Notes: generated by a model not told the origin, from the letters alone. A stretch of DNA of 64,000 nt from Erpobdella octoculata (GCA_963978895.1 OZ022240.1:18839983-18903982), one strand, 5' to 3'. Counted from the stretch's first letter, positions 12,801-21,427 are shown. Numbers and translations are program-made.

Positions 12801-15800
12801 ATTCCAGTTCCCACATGGATAAAAATCACCACAGATCAACAAATTCTCATCAACATTTATATCAGACACAACCTTAACCATCATAGCAAGAAATTCCTCT
12901 TTCTCCTCCATCGGCCGACCTACTTGCGGAGCATATATAGACAACAAGTTCAGCACCGACTTACCCACAATCACACGAAGCAATAACAATCTCTCACTCA
13001 CGCTTGACCTCCAACACTTTCTCAACCCATCTATCTGCTACCAGCATTGCCACACCATGAATTCCCTTCTCAGAACCCATCCAGAAAAACTTATAACCAC
13101 CAAGTTTTCTGGCACCTTCACCTTTCCAGCCAGTCTCCTGAAGACAACAAAAATCTAAACATCGTCTTGCTGCCATATCAGCAGCCTCACCATCTCTTCC
13201 CCTCATCTTTCCAACATTCACAGAACCAATTCTCAAACAAACACTTGAGCCCTCTAAATTCTTCTTTAAGCACATGGCTAACTTTTCACTTCCGTCTAGG
13301 CCCAGAAAAGGAAGCGCGGACCTTTTTGACCGGGCGACGTCCGAGCCGGCATGAAATTCTTTGTTTTGTAACCCATATGGAATTTGGAGCAAAGTTTTAC
13401 CTGGATGCCCTTCCTGCGAACCTCCCATTAGTCGCCTTTTACGGTGGTTCTATTCTATCGGCCCCAACCACAGAGCTATTTTTTCAGTAATAATAAAGTA
13501 TTTAGTAATAATAAACAATAGTAAATTGAAACATCTAGTAATGTTTATAAGTAATATTGATTTTTTGCCGAAACAGATTTTAGAATACATAAAATTGAAA
13601 ACATAAAATGAAATCAACTCACCAAGTTTACCATGACTTGTTTTCCATAATTATACACCTGGGCAGCAAAATGTCTTTGGAAAGCATCAAGCTGAAAATA
13701 TAAATTTATGCTCAAGTGATATAAGAACACCAAATTATTTTACAATGAAAATGAAAACCATCATAAACATGATATTGTCACAATTACCATCATATGTTAT
13801 GATATGAAATACCCTAACTGCATTAAATCTCATTATTATGCATTTCCTCACTATGCAGATTTAGCATATAGCAAACAGAAAGCACAAAATTGAATTGGTT
13901 GCTTAGCTATATCAGTTAACCATACCAAAAATTGCTTATAGTATTAACATTTTTATTTTATTTATTTATTGCAACTCGAACAGAGGGACCCAACGGGCCA
14001 CTGAAACTGTTCGGACAGAATACAGTTAAGTGAAACATAATCAGAAAAAAAAGAAAAAATAAAACGTCAAGTCATACAGTTGAAACAAAATGCAATCAAA
14101 ATAACCAGTTCGGTGGGACAACGTGCCAGAAAGAAAAATCTCAGAAGAAAACCAGATATTAGCACTAAACTCAGCATAATCCAGGATAGTAACAAAAAGC
14201 AAACATCATTCAAATTCCAGATAAGAATAATGTGGCAAACAGTATGACTAAGTGAAACAGTTAAGTGAAACGTAATCAGAAAAAAAAGAAAACGTCAAGT
14301 CATACAATTGAAACAAAATGCAATCAAAATAACCAGTTCGGTGGGACAACGTGTCATAAAAAAAAATCTCAGAAGAAAACCTGATATTAGCATTAAATTT
14401 AGCATAACCAGGAGTCACAAAAAGCAAACATCATTCAAATTTAAGATAAAAATAATGTGGCAAACAGTATGACTATTTATAAACAAGAAATTTAAGTAAA
14501 TTTTAGTAAAAATTTATCACAATTTAAAAAAAGTTACTTTAAGCAGTTATGTAACTGTAATAGTGATATATAACATTTTTAAGTAATAGTTCCAAACACT
14601 GCTGATGACACTGGTTTTAGTTTTCAATGACTTTATGCATATTCATTAACTGTTATGTATATAAACCAACATTTAAGCAAAAACACATGAAAATATTCCA
14701 TATAATTTCTAAAATTGTTGCTATATTGATGGAAAAACTGCAATACTGATGGAAAAACTGCAATATTGATGTAAAAACTATAACATAACTGAGTTAGACT
14801 GCTGTGAATTATCACAAATGGTATGTTTAGTATTTGGTTCACTGCACATATAAAATAGTGGCTGTCAAACTTTTGATACAACCCAGATTCCATTAAACAC
14901 GGCTTAAACCTTGGACCCTAGAATTTGCATTATAATGAGGTTCCAGAGTAACAATAACTGCTACTTTTTAATAACCAATGTTATCATATATCAATAACTT
15001 TAAGTTGTTTACAAGAAGAAAACAGATAATTAGATCAAATTAACTGCAAAAGGAAACCACCTAAGAATTTTCTACCTAGTGCTGTTTGTGACTTGAAACA
15101 CTTTGTGTGCAAATCTATAAACTACAAAAACTTATATACCAGCTGTCACCATTTACTACAACTACTACCAATTGTGGACAATCATCCCATCAAAAAAACT
15201 CACGTGATTGTCTAAAGAATTAATGACAGGTAGAGGTTTGTATTTCAGATTTGGAAGTTGACTCCAAAAAGCAGGAACAGAACCTCTAGTCTGATAAATA
15301 TAAAATTGACATTTTCATTGAATGATTAAAAGTTAAAATAATTAAAAATTATATAATGCAAATTAATATCACTGAACAAATAACCAAAATAAATTCAATT
15401 AATAAATAATTTATTATTATTATTAATAAACATACATTATAATTAAAATCAATAAATAAATATTATAACTATCATTACCAATAAATAGACATTTTAATAA
15501 ACATCAATGAATGCATATTTCAATTGATACAAATCATTTACCTGCACAAAAGAACATCTGGCTGTTCCAAATTCAAGAATTTGCTCTGTTTCCACATAGT
15601 TAGCAACTTGACCCTCAGCATCTATGCCCCTCACATTGTACCTTGTTCCAGCCCTAAGACATGACCTTCTAGAAATCACTATGTACTTGACAATGTGACC
15701 ACGTAAATTACAGGTATTGATTGATACGACTTTACAGTTCCAAATGAAGATAAATTATAGTAAGAAGTTGAGGAAAATAAAAGCTATGCCACTTTAAATA

Positions 15801-15846
15801 AAGCATAACCATCAAAATTATTATTATTATTATGCATGTATTTTAA

Positions 15847-15899
<53 letters not shown>

Positions 15900-18800
15900 T
15901 AATTGATGGAATCGGATATATCCGTGGGTAAAATGTAATATGTTAGGGCTGCGCAGGTAATGCAAAATCCGTACCCGACAATTTTTTCTTACCCGTCCGT
16001 CCCAGTACCCGACAATTTTTTTCCTACCCATATCCAACCCGCAGGTAAAATAGTATTCCCGTGGACATTTTATATAATTTAATAATAATTTATTTAATAT
16101 TAAATTGTACACTGTCAGCCCTAAAAATAAAAAAAGATGGAGCTGCAATCGTAAAATAATAAATGATAAAATTTTGAAAAAATCCATCATTTTTATGGGA
16201 TATCTCTAGTATATATGTATAGCTACCAAGTAGAGCTGACTAAGAACATTCATTGACAGAATATTCAAAGTTTAGCTCACTTTTTCATATTTAGCTCATA
16301 TTGGTTAAATTTCGATAATGAAAATGTTGGCCCCAATACACCCATAACTAAGCCTTCAGTTATCTCAAAAACTTTGTGAGCAACTCGTTCTTCTCAGAGA
16401 ATTCTCAGACATAGCTTAGGAATCTCTGTCCACCGATTTAGTTTGGTTTAAAGCTATTGTTAAATTTTTTATACATCACTTTTTTATGTTTGAGTTTAAA
16501 ACGTTTGTGTGGTGTGAAAGTTTATGGTGCAGACCATTAACCAGCATAGATATATTCATCAAATTAATAAAGTATTCTAAAATTCAAATGGATACAACCA
16601 AGCATTATAGGAAGACAGAAAGAGCTGAGTTCCAACTGTTGGGAAAGATCTTTTAAGACAAATCCATTCCACAGGAATCGGGAGTCAGCCTATAATAAAT
16701 CCCGTAAGAAATATATCATAATGAGGTGAATCTACAATATAATAAATCCAGTAGGGAATGTATCATAATCATGCAAATCTACAATATAACCAAATTCATT
16801 TTCTAACAGTTTCTAAGCTTCTCAGAGAAAAAAATCTACTAACACGATCATGAAGAGGGATCATCTTGAAATCTGGACTGGTGTTGTTCAGCCGTTGGAC
16901 AGTGTGAGTAATATCGTACGAAGTTGAAAAATAAAAACTTTCCATGGACAGAGCTGCTTCGACCATTGATAAATATTTGGCATTGTCTTGTTGCTGTGGT
17001 AACAAGTAATAAAGAGTCAAGATATACTTCAATCATAACTGATATAAATTAATCACATGGAAAAATTGTAAGAGATTACAATTGCAAAGGGATAAAAAAA
17101 GGATAAATGAAAAGTTGAAAAAAAAAATTAATACCTGTTCTTTATTCAAAATTAAATACCTGTTGTTTATTCAAAATTAAATACCTGTTGCTCATTCAAA
17201 TGAAGCAAGGTTCTCTGGTATGGCAAAAGCTCAGTTCCTGCTACTTTCCAAATAGCTTTTCCATCAATTTCCCCAACTTTAATTTTCCGAGTTATCACAA
17301 TTAAATATGGCCCTATTATATAAATAATTATTGTTAAAACTTTAAAATATATAATTTCTTTAACAAGTAAGCCATAGAAACCAGGTTTTGCAACAAATCC
17401 CTTATATTTCTGAATCTGCCGGCATTTTATTATTGCAAAAAAAATTTTACCAAATTTTTTTGGAATTTATATATGTAAACATTTCTTTAATTATATTTCA
17501 TTTGTTTTTGTTTCAAAACATAGATAATTGTTATTTTTAATTAAAATAAAATACATTGTCATGAGGAGCAATCCTATATTTTAAATTAGAGCTCGATTGG
17601 ATGACAAAAAGTTAGTTAATTTTCACTTTCAAGGTTTGCAAACATTCAAGCAAGCAAGGAAACAAGCAAGCAAACAAGATTAGCGGTGAAGTTAATATAA
17701 GCAATTTAAAAAAAAAACATTCAATGGTACTACAAATAACTTTTCAGAACTTTTATGAACAATGTTAAGAAACAATTTCTAATAACACAACTCCAAATTA
17801 TAAATATGATTATTAGTTAATTATATAAACAACCCAATATTATCTCTATTAAAATAGCTTTGCATCACAACAATGCAAAACGTTGGGATGATTGTTACAC
17901 ACTTAACCACAGAAACAATAAGAAATCAATAAGAAATATTTAAAAATAGAATCAAACCTGCAAGTAGCCTTATTATTCCAAAAATACCAGAAATGCTTTT
18001 TAATTGAACCTGATTGGTTGGAATGTCCAACTCATTTTCTAAAATTAATCATCCTCAATAAAATAAAATGAAAACTACTTACAAGGTATAAACTTCTTTT
18101 CTATATTATGAGCTCTAATTTAATATAAACAATTGTAAAAATGTTCTTGCACATAAGTTCTTAACCTTTATCAGCACATAACACACCTAGACTCTAAAAC
18201 CATGTTTGATGAATATAAATACGGTGCACCGATAATCAGTATCGACCGATTATCTACCCTTTCGCCGATTATCGGCATCTTCCATTTCACAACCAGTATT
18301 GTCCATTTCACAATCAGTATCATCCGTTTCACAATCATTATCGGCCAATAATCGATCTGAACAGAATTATCGGCCAATTAGAACCGTCTGATTTCTTCGA
18401 GTGTCAGCTTTTCATTTTTAGCAATAATTTTCATAGACTTCTTTATAAACTTCTTTGTTACTCCCAGTATGACATCTAATATAGCTGCTGATAACAAAAT
18501 TGCTTAAACAGTTTGATTACGTATTTTGAAATCAACACATATCTGATTCTGGAATCCTCATGACAGCATTTCATCAAGCTCATTAAGTATGAACTTTTTG
18601 ATGTTCTTTGCATCTAATGCTCTTCTTTGAATCATGTCAAAAACCCATCCATGAGTTCCAACAACAATGTGAACTTCTAATTGAAATCTTGGGACGTTAT
18701 CTCTGGCATTGGTGCTGCCGATACAAGCATGACACTCTGCATTATTAATAATACTAATGTTTGATAAATTTAGAGTGGCATAGGTTCTAAAGGGCTTCAA

Positions 18801-19239
18801 GGCAGCTGAACACATGTGGTTTAGTATCTTTCTAAAGCATTCAACTGTAGCTGTAGAGGTGACTTCTGGACCAAGAAAATTCCATATTCTCAGGCCAGCA
18901 ATCGCAAACCTTCTTTCCTCGCCAAGTTTTAGGCTCGCCGCTTAATATAGCTCTTTGCTTAATAGCAAACGGCATTTAAAAACCATAAGCACATATGTCT
19001 CTGAAAAACTTTTCATTCAAACTCATGTCATTGAAGTTGTCAACCTCTCCAGACAAAACACTTGCAGCAATTCCACAACTGAACCAAGTCCTATAACATG
19101 ATAACGATAACAAACCTTTTAGCCAATAAAAAAAAACTTACTTGAAAGCTTCAACTCATGGGTGATTCTGTCGATTATCAATATTTCTTTACCGTCTGGT
19201 GGCAAAGTTTCAACAAAAAACTGACTCTGTGTTATATGG
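3711..19239 (-). CDS. SACM1L: Sac1-type phosphoinositide phosphatase, multi-exon, both ends missing
   Basis: Orthologue of SACM1L/Sac1, the ER-Golgi membrane enzyme that removes the 4-phosphate from PI4P. Fourteen exons are supported, in transcript order: 19239-19142, 18038-17958, 17312-17185, 16993-16844, 16689-16596, 15729-15542, 15290-15204, 13691-13623, 6441-6362, 5567-5469, 5325-5190, 5038-4969, 4605-4533 and 3804-3711. Every intron is GT-AG and every junction keeps frame, giving about 480 of the usual roughly 590 residues. Recognisable family blocks are [55 protein letters not shown], the catalytic [27 protein letters not shown] and GWNSAKRY. The first coding exon and the C-terminal transmembrane exons were not found. 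The largest intron (6442-13622) is packed with transposons. The gene is probably functional, since no stop or frameshift occurs in any exon. Confidence 0.93.
4533..4605 (-). CDS. SACM1L: SACM1L exon ([17 protein letters not shown])
   Basis: Encodes [20 protein letters not shown] then DFT(R), a highly conserved Sac1 block (WADN...[17 protein letters not shown]). Acceptor attag, donor gtttgt. AG|G forms the Arg codon across the junction. Confidence 0.95.
4969..5038 (-). CDS. SACM1L: SACM1L exon ([14 protein letters not shown])
   Basis: Encodes [20 protein letters not shown] then FRN, aligning with the LGVL..G..LE....FE.I.KN region after the active site. Acceptor catcag, donor gttgag. The split codon A|CA joins to the next exon. 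Confidence 0.85.
5190..5325 (-). CDS. SACM1L: SACM1L catalytic exon ([10 protein letters not shown])
   Basis: Encodes [40 protein letters not shown] and LDQLK. The [12 protein letters not shown] signature is the SAC-family CX5R(T) active site. By family knowledge the nucleophilic Cys is the first Cys of this motif (codon at 5262-5264). All catalytic residues are present. Acceptor aacag, donor gtaatt. Confidence 0.97.
5469..5567 (-). CDS. SACM1L: SACM1L exon ([13 protein letters not shown])
   Basis: Encodes [20 protein letters not shown] then [13 protein letters not shown], matching the DFHKECK.M.W.RL..L block. Acceptor tatag, donor gttagt. The split codon GA|A joins cleanly to the catalytic exon. 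Confidence 0.94.
6362..6441 (-). CDS. SACM1L: SACM1L exon ([14 protein letters not shown])
   Basis: Encodes [20 protein letters not shown] then SRSENMK, corresponding to the NQKG.EK.LE..F region of Sac1. Acceptor atttcag, donor gtaatt. Phase 0 to 2, and it completes AAG with the next exon. This exon and the one 7 kb upstream join in frame across the repeat-rich intron. Confidence 0.85.
6787..7640 (-). pseudogene. Degenerate copy of a multi-copy uncharacterised repeat protein
   Basis: Two readable blocks lie on the minus strand: [20 protein letters not shown] followed by [20 protein letters not shown] (7440-7600), and [20 protein letters not shown] followed by [20 protein letters not shown] (6800-7030). 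Frameshifts and stops separate them. The order and motifs match a protein family I recall as present in many copies in invertebrate genomes and apparently transposon-borne; its function is unknown. A second copy lies at 22.79-24.47 kb, interrupted by an LTR. This copy preserves the uninterrupted target site of that LTR near 7370. It sits in the large SACM1L intron. Confidence 0.6.
7768..8611. mobile_element. Non-autonomous hAT element, 844 bp
   Basis: Inverted termini CAGGCTTGCGGAGCCG and CGGCTCCGCAAGCCTG are flanked by a perfect 8-bp duplication, tctgaaat (7760-7767 and 8612-8619). Both ends carry GGAGCCGGAGCC motifs. No transposase coding was found. A 5'-truncated relative lies at 52.25-52.73 kb. 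Confidence 0.92.
9293..9450. repeat. 33-bp tandem repeat of a palindromic hairpin, 5 copies
   Basis: Each 33-bp unit contains the palindrome ATTACTAAAT-taaaag-ATTTAGTAAT, so the array forms five consecutive 10-bp-stem hairpins. Diverged copies of the same motif resume at about 13485-13550, beyond the LINE, which shows the LINE inserted into this array. Confidence 0.9.
9485..9886 (-). pseudogene. LINE C-terminus ([13 protein letters not shown] block)
   Basis: The minus strand continues the LINE past the hAT insertion: ERAERMMVR, then [20 protein letters not shown] and ADDWVSA, then a basic [24 protein letters not shown] end in shifted frames. The LRWFGH.ER motif is a familiar C-terminal mark of this LINE group. 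The 3' UTR and (TGA)n(TTA)n tail follow. Confidence 0.85.
9887..10702. mobile_element. Non-autonomous hAT element, 816 bp, inside the LINE
   Basis: Termini CAGTGTTATTTAAGTT and AACTTGAATAACACTG are inverted, with a perfect 8-bp duplication ttcagtgc at 9879-9886 and 10703-10710. Subterminal regions repeat TTTCAGTTT motifs. The same terminal family occurs at 48.5-49.4 kb and 53.7-54.8 kb. A frame on the minus strand at 10.02-10.23 kb ([20 protein letters not shown]) resembles a hAT zinc-finger N-terminus, but weakly. Confidence 0.93.
10711..11374 (-). pseudogene. LINE reverse transcriptase C-terminal half with Cys-rich finger
   Basis: Begins at [20 protein letters not shown] (motif B) and carries [13 protein letters not shown] (motif C, YADD). 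It then has a PHD/treble-clef-like [20 protein letters not shown] cysteine cluster and ends with [15 protein letters not shown]. The frame is open through the finger. The 3' end is cut by the hAT at 9887-10702, whose right duplication (ttcagtgc) starts at 10703. Coding resumes beyond the hAT below 9886. Confidence 0.88.
11434..12374 (-). pseudogene. LINE linker and N-terminal reverse transcriptase, frameshifted
   Basis: Contains the linker [20 protein letters not shown] (12.17-12.37 kb), the [20 protein letters not shown] block (11.85-12.13 kb) and RT motifs from [20 protein letters not shown] to [20 protein letters not shown] (11.43-11.82 kb). The last includes the motif A aspartates. Frame breaks lie between the three blocks. 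Confidence 0.85.
12371..13428 (-). pseudogene. LINE endonuclease domain, frameshifted
   Basis: Three overlapping minus-strand frames rebuild an AP-like endonuclease. The first has [20 protein letters not shown] and [20 protein letters not shown] (13.0-13.3 kb), the second has [12 protein letters not shown] and ENLLICGD (12.8-13.0 kb), and the third has the [13 protein letters not shown] and PQHKLL blocks (12.4-12.8 kb). The N...QETGW...YAPQ...GDF...D order is typical of APE-type LINEs. At least two frameshifts are needed, so it is inactive. Confidence 0.85.
13623..13691 (-). CDS. SACM1L: SACM1L exon ([15 protein letters not shown])
   Basis: Twenty-three codons, [18 protein letters not shown] then VMVNL, matching the FQRHFDSQ...YGKQ segment. 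Acceptor ttttcag, donor gtgagt. It is followed by the 7.2 kb transposon-filled intron. Confidence 0.93.
13945..14475 (-). repeat. LINE/SINE-like 3' fragment with a 230-bp tandem duplication
   Basis: Reading minus, the sequence ends gttcgagttgcaataaat followed by an A/T-rich tail, like a retroposon 3' end. About 230 bp is duplicated in tandem (about 14022-14255 and 14256-14475), with shared blocks such as cagttaagtgaaac, aacgtcaagtcatac and gttcggtgggacaacgtg. No coding seen. Confidence 0.7.
14730..14785. repeat. 22-bp tandem repeat, 3 imperfect copies
   Basis: The unit is tactgatggaaaaactgcaa, repeated three times with changes (gatgtaaaaactataa in the last). Confidence 0.7.
15204..15290 (-). 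CDS. SACM1L: SACM1L exon ([11 protein letters not shown])
   Basis: Encodes [20 protein letters not shown] then [13 protein letters not shown](I/V)P.FWSQ..NLKYKP is a hallmark of SAC domains. Twenty-nine codons, phase 0 at both ends, acceptor tatcag, donor gtgagt. Confidence 0.95.
15542..15729 (-). CDS. SACM1L: SACM1L exon ([13 protein letters not shown])
   Basis: Encodes [20 protein letters not shown] followed by [20 protein letters not shown] and [11 protein letters not shown]...CSFVQ, the most diagnostic Sac1 block after the catalytic loop. The acceptor is gtaaag and the donor is gtaaat. It is 188 nt long, phase 2 to 0. Confidence 0.95.
15857..16209 (+). mobile_element. Short non-autonomous Helitron
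   Basis: The 3' end shows the Helitron pattern: hairpin CCAT-catttttA-TGG (16184-16198), then GATATCT and CTAG (16206-16209) followed by T. The same hairpin-plus-ATCTCTAG arrangement ends the element at 40072. The 5' side is TC-rich and runs into an AT microsatellite, so the exact start is uncertain. The interior has two tacccgacaatttttt-type repeats. Lies in a SACM1L intron. Confidence 0.65.
16596..16689 (-). CDS. SACM1L: SACM1L exon ([13 protein letters not shown])
   Basis: Encodes [16 protein letters not shown]...FCLPIMLG, matching the RFVWNG...LP.LHG region of Sac1. The acceptor is ttatag. The donor gtatcc was chosen because it restores GF before the next exon. The match is weaker than in flanking exons but the phases fit exactly. 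Confidence 0.82.
16844..16993 (-). CDS. SACM1L: SACM1L exon ([16 protein letters not shown])
   Basis: Fifty codons in phase 0 at both ends: [46 protein letters not shown]. This matches the SAC-domain stretch with FYFSTTYDLTHT in animal Sac1. The acceptor is ccacag and the donor is gttagt. Confidence 0.93.
17136..17198 (-). repeat. Tandem triplication of a splice-donor context
   Basis: About 25 bp containing AACAG|GTATT occurs three times in a row at the 3' edge of the SACM1L exon ending at 17185. The two extra copies lie in the intron. Using the next donor would add 25 nt and bring in an in-frame TAA shortly after the original junction (GTA TTT AAT TTT GAA TAA), so only the first donor gives a normal product. 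Confidence 0.8.
17185..17312 (-). CDS. SACM1L: SACM1L exon ([13 protein letters not shown])
   Basis: Encodes [21 protein letters not shown]...[15 protein letters not shown], a well conserved Sac1 block. The acceptor is aatag. The donor follows CAACAG as gtattt, and this donor context is repeated twice more just downstream (see the repeat at 17136-17198). Confidence 0.92.
17958..18038 (-). CDS. SACM1L: SACM1L exon ([11 protein letters not shown])
   Basis: Encodes NELDIPTN...[14 protein letters not shown], matching the Sac1 segment just before the YLIVIT strand. The acceptor is ttttag and the donor is gtttga. Split codons on both sides fit the neighbouring exons (A|AA and G|GG). Confidence 0.88.
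18378..18740 (-). pseudogene. eIF4A (DEAD-box helicase) pseudogene fragment
   Basis: Reads [46 protein letters not shown], stop, GFQNQI, then [18 protein letters not shown] and ENKLTLEE-like [11 protein letters not shown]. The order matches eIF4A motifs Ib (GTPGR), II (DEAD) and III (SAT). Key residues are lost: PGR to HGW, DEAD to NELD, SAT to SAA. An in-frame TGA stands where eIF4A has Arg after DEMLS. It sits in a SACM1L intron on the same strand. A possible acceptor (gcag) precedes it, so it could be a relic exon or a retrocopy. Confidence 0.85.
18745..18960 (-). mobile_element. LINE 3' end fragment sharing its tail with a SINE
   Basis: Minus-strand reading [20 protein letters not shown] then [16 protein letters not shown] resembles the C-terminus of CR1/L2-like LINE reverse transcriptases (..F...G.R.WN.LP...). 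It is followed by a 3' region (ccttgaagccctttagaacc, gccactctaaatttatcaaa) and cattagtattatt. The tRNA-derived SINE at 29.45-29.80 kb ends with almost the same sequence, which makes this the likely LINE partner. Confidence 0.7.
19142..19239 (-). CDS. SACM1L: SACM1L exon, N-terminal part of the SAC domain
   Basis: Encodes [10 protein letters not shown]...[13 protein letters not shown], matching the N-terminal block around residues 12-40 of Sac1. The acceptor is ctctag and the donor is gtaagt. It starts after one base of a split codon, so an upstream exon with the start codon must exist; none was recognised in 19240-20430. Confidence 0.85.
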
Positions 19240-20427
19240 CTAGAGTTGAAAATATAAAAATATTATAAACAATTCGATTAAAATTAAAATAATATTTTTA
19301 AAATATTATAATACACAAGTTTTTGGAGTATTTTTATTAACTGCTAAACAATTGCATTTTATTTCAACTCAATATAAAATTTTTACATCATAAAAAATAC
19401 ATTTAAAAAAAGTTTTTCTTGCCCCCTATAAAGTACAAAATAATATTCCTATAATTCATATACAACGAAAAACGTTGCGGGCGCATTATTATTTATAATC
19501 ATTTGTTTTATTAAAGTTTTGATGTTCATGCCTATAACATTTTTTGACGTAAAAATTATCTTAATTTTCTTTATAGTTAAATAATGTAAAAAAAAAACTT
19601 TCCCAAAACTCTAACCAAAAGTATCGAATGTTACTAAGTTAATAAACTATTTAAAAACCAATTTAAATTTATTCAATTGAATGAGAGTAACTCCTTTTTG
19701 TCATTCTCAATCTCAAACAATCTGCTAACAGACACTATTCTGCCACTGTTGTATTTAGGGGAGACATTCTGACGATCACCATCACCCATTGCGAAAGACC
19801 CCTTAGTGCCTTAAAATATATGGATAGTTACTTGATGTCGACAATATGTGACAATAGAAATATTAATTCTGGCCCAAGAGCATAAATTATCCTAGTATTT
19901 TAACTGATAAATGGGAAAAATTGGTCATTACTCCAAAATTTTTGAACTTTTTAAAAACAATCAGAGCTTTAGGCGGAGACTTATCTACAATAATAATGTA
20001 TTAATTCAATAGACAAAAAGGTTAAATTAAAATGAATTAGTCTTTTTTCTTTTATTTGTTTTAAGGCATGTTAGCAAAACTGCCGCTCATAAAGAAACTG
20101 TTATGTAAAGTAGACATGGAGCAGCTTACGAAACTCGTACAATATTCATCTAAAACAAATTATTTTTTTAATTTTTAACTTGACAAATTTAATTTCTAAT
20201 TATTTTTTTACCAAATTCTGTTTAATTTTTTATTTCAACTTTCACTTCTATCGCCATCGATAAATAGATCTTCAACGAGAACTTTTAGCTTCAGAAGCAA
20301 TTCTTAAATTTTGTTTTTATTTATTTATTTCTGTTCTAATTAGTCTTTTCTTATGTTTTCAAAGTCATTTACATTAAAATAACAGTAAAATTACAGAATT
20401 TATGAGAAGGTCCAATGTTATGGTTCA
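19240..20427. other. No gene recognised
   Basis: AT-rich DNA upstream of the most 5' SACM1L exon found. The missing first exon could lie here, but no convincing M..Y..L.L segment with a donor was found. A plus-strand frame from 20066 (MLAKLPLIKKLLCKVD) is short and unsupported. Confidence 0.4.
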
Positions 20428-20930
20428 CAATAACGCGTGTAAGTTAGCCTTGAGGCTGGCAGTGCTAATAAAAAACAAAAACATTGTGTGCACTGGGGCC
20501 ATGCTCAGGCCTGGATTAACCATTAGGCAAACAAGGCATGTGCCTTGGGCAGCAAGTGTTTGGGGGCACCACAGGTCATCAAGAAATATGTTTTTTGAAC
20601 AAATTTTAGTCCCGAAACAACTGAATTTTAATACAGAAATACTTTGTTGTAGGTTTTATATGATCAATAGTAGTACAAACTACAAATAAATTTGTTAACA
20701 ACTGTTTTCTTTACATAATTTTAAACATACCAGTGGTCATGGTCAGTGAAAGATCAGGGACCCAGGGCAGTAGGGGGCACCCATGTGGGTTAAAATGGCT
20801 TAATACGGCCATGGCTGTGCTATACATTGTTGAATGGGGTTTACAAAATGGAATCGAATGGTATATTTGGGTTTTCTCCGGTTCAACAAATAAAAAAGTT
20901 ATAAGCCAAAAACGACGATTTTCCGACGAA
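20428..20930 (+). mobile_element. MITE copy with a nested hAT-like insert
   Basis: The left end (cgcgtgtaagttagccttga, 20430) and the body (tgttgaatggggtttac, then ttcaacaaataaaaaagtta, 20828-20905) match the complete MITE at 25615-25826. The body is interrupted at 20508-20814 by sequence beginning CAGGCCTGGATTAACC and ending in the inverse-like GGCTTAATACGGCCATG, flanked by gccatgct/gctgtgct (6/8). This looks like an old hAT insertion. The right end of the MITE is missing. Confidence 0.6.
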
Positions 20931-21103
20931 AATTGCATAAAATCAATTAAATCAACATTGGCTCTTCTTTGAGAAATTTGAAATTTTATTTAACTGCTGC
21001 ACTGGGAATATCCGGGACGCTTGTTTTTAGATAATTCAATATCAAATCCAACAATATAACTTTCACTTCTAAAAGTTAATAAATAAAAAAGTTATCAGTT
21101 AGT

Positions 21104-21427
21104 GGGCGCCGTAGCACAGTGGTGAAAGCAGTTATGCTATCATCCTGCCGTCGTGGGTTCAAATCTCAGTCACGGCGAGGCGTAATTCCGTTGAGCAAAG
21201 AATTCACTCACACTGCTCAGGCCAACTCAGCCTTTCATCCTTCACTGGTTGATAAATGAGTACCAGTTTCACGACTGGGGTGTAATAGGGTTCGGCACAT
21301 CTCGATTTTGGTTACACGTGCGGGTGGCAGGTAATACTGTGTGATCCCATATGCACGAGTCGTTCCCAGCACCTCTGAAGCTTAGCAACTGGCGCTTCTA
21401 ATCGATCCTATTATTATTATTATTATT
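21104..21427 (+). mobile_element. tRNA-derived SINE with (ATT)n tail
   Basis: The head shows RNA polymerase III promoter boxes: A-box tagcacagtggtgaaagc (about 21113) and B-box gggttcaaatctc (about 21157). About 240 bp of body follows, ending in (ATT)7. This body differs from the SINEs at 29.45 and 53.90 kb, so at least two or three SINE families share the ATT-type tail. Confidence 0.88.

Larger units (their letters stand above)
9452..13487 (-). mobile_element. APE-type LINE, nearly full length, pseudogenised
   Basis: A non-LTR retrotransposon reading right to left: AP-endonuclease, linker, reverse transcriptase with a Cys-rich finger, and a C-terminal LRWFGHLER block. It ends in a short-repeat tail, (TGA)4 then (TTA)3 on the minus strand. 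The frames are broken several times. It is split by a hAT element at 9887-10702. Both ends abut ATTACTAAAT/AATAATA-type repeat, so it inserted into the hairpin array inside a SACM1L intron. Clade not assigned. Confidence 0.85.

Noticed and set aside
13047..13490. 147-codon plus frame opposite the LINE endonuclease
   Set aside because: Antisense shadow of the LINE coding strand.
20066..20170. Short plus frame MLAKLPLIKKLLCKVDMEQL
   Set aside because: Short, AT-rich, no homologue recognised and opposite in strand to the neighbouring gene.
21104..21180. Functional tRNA gene at the SINE head
   Set aside because: A and B boxes are present but the acceptor stem does not close and a SINE body with an (ATT)n tail follows.
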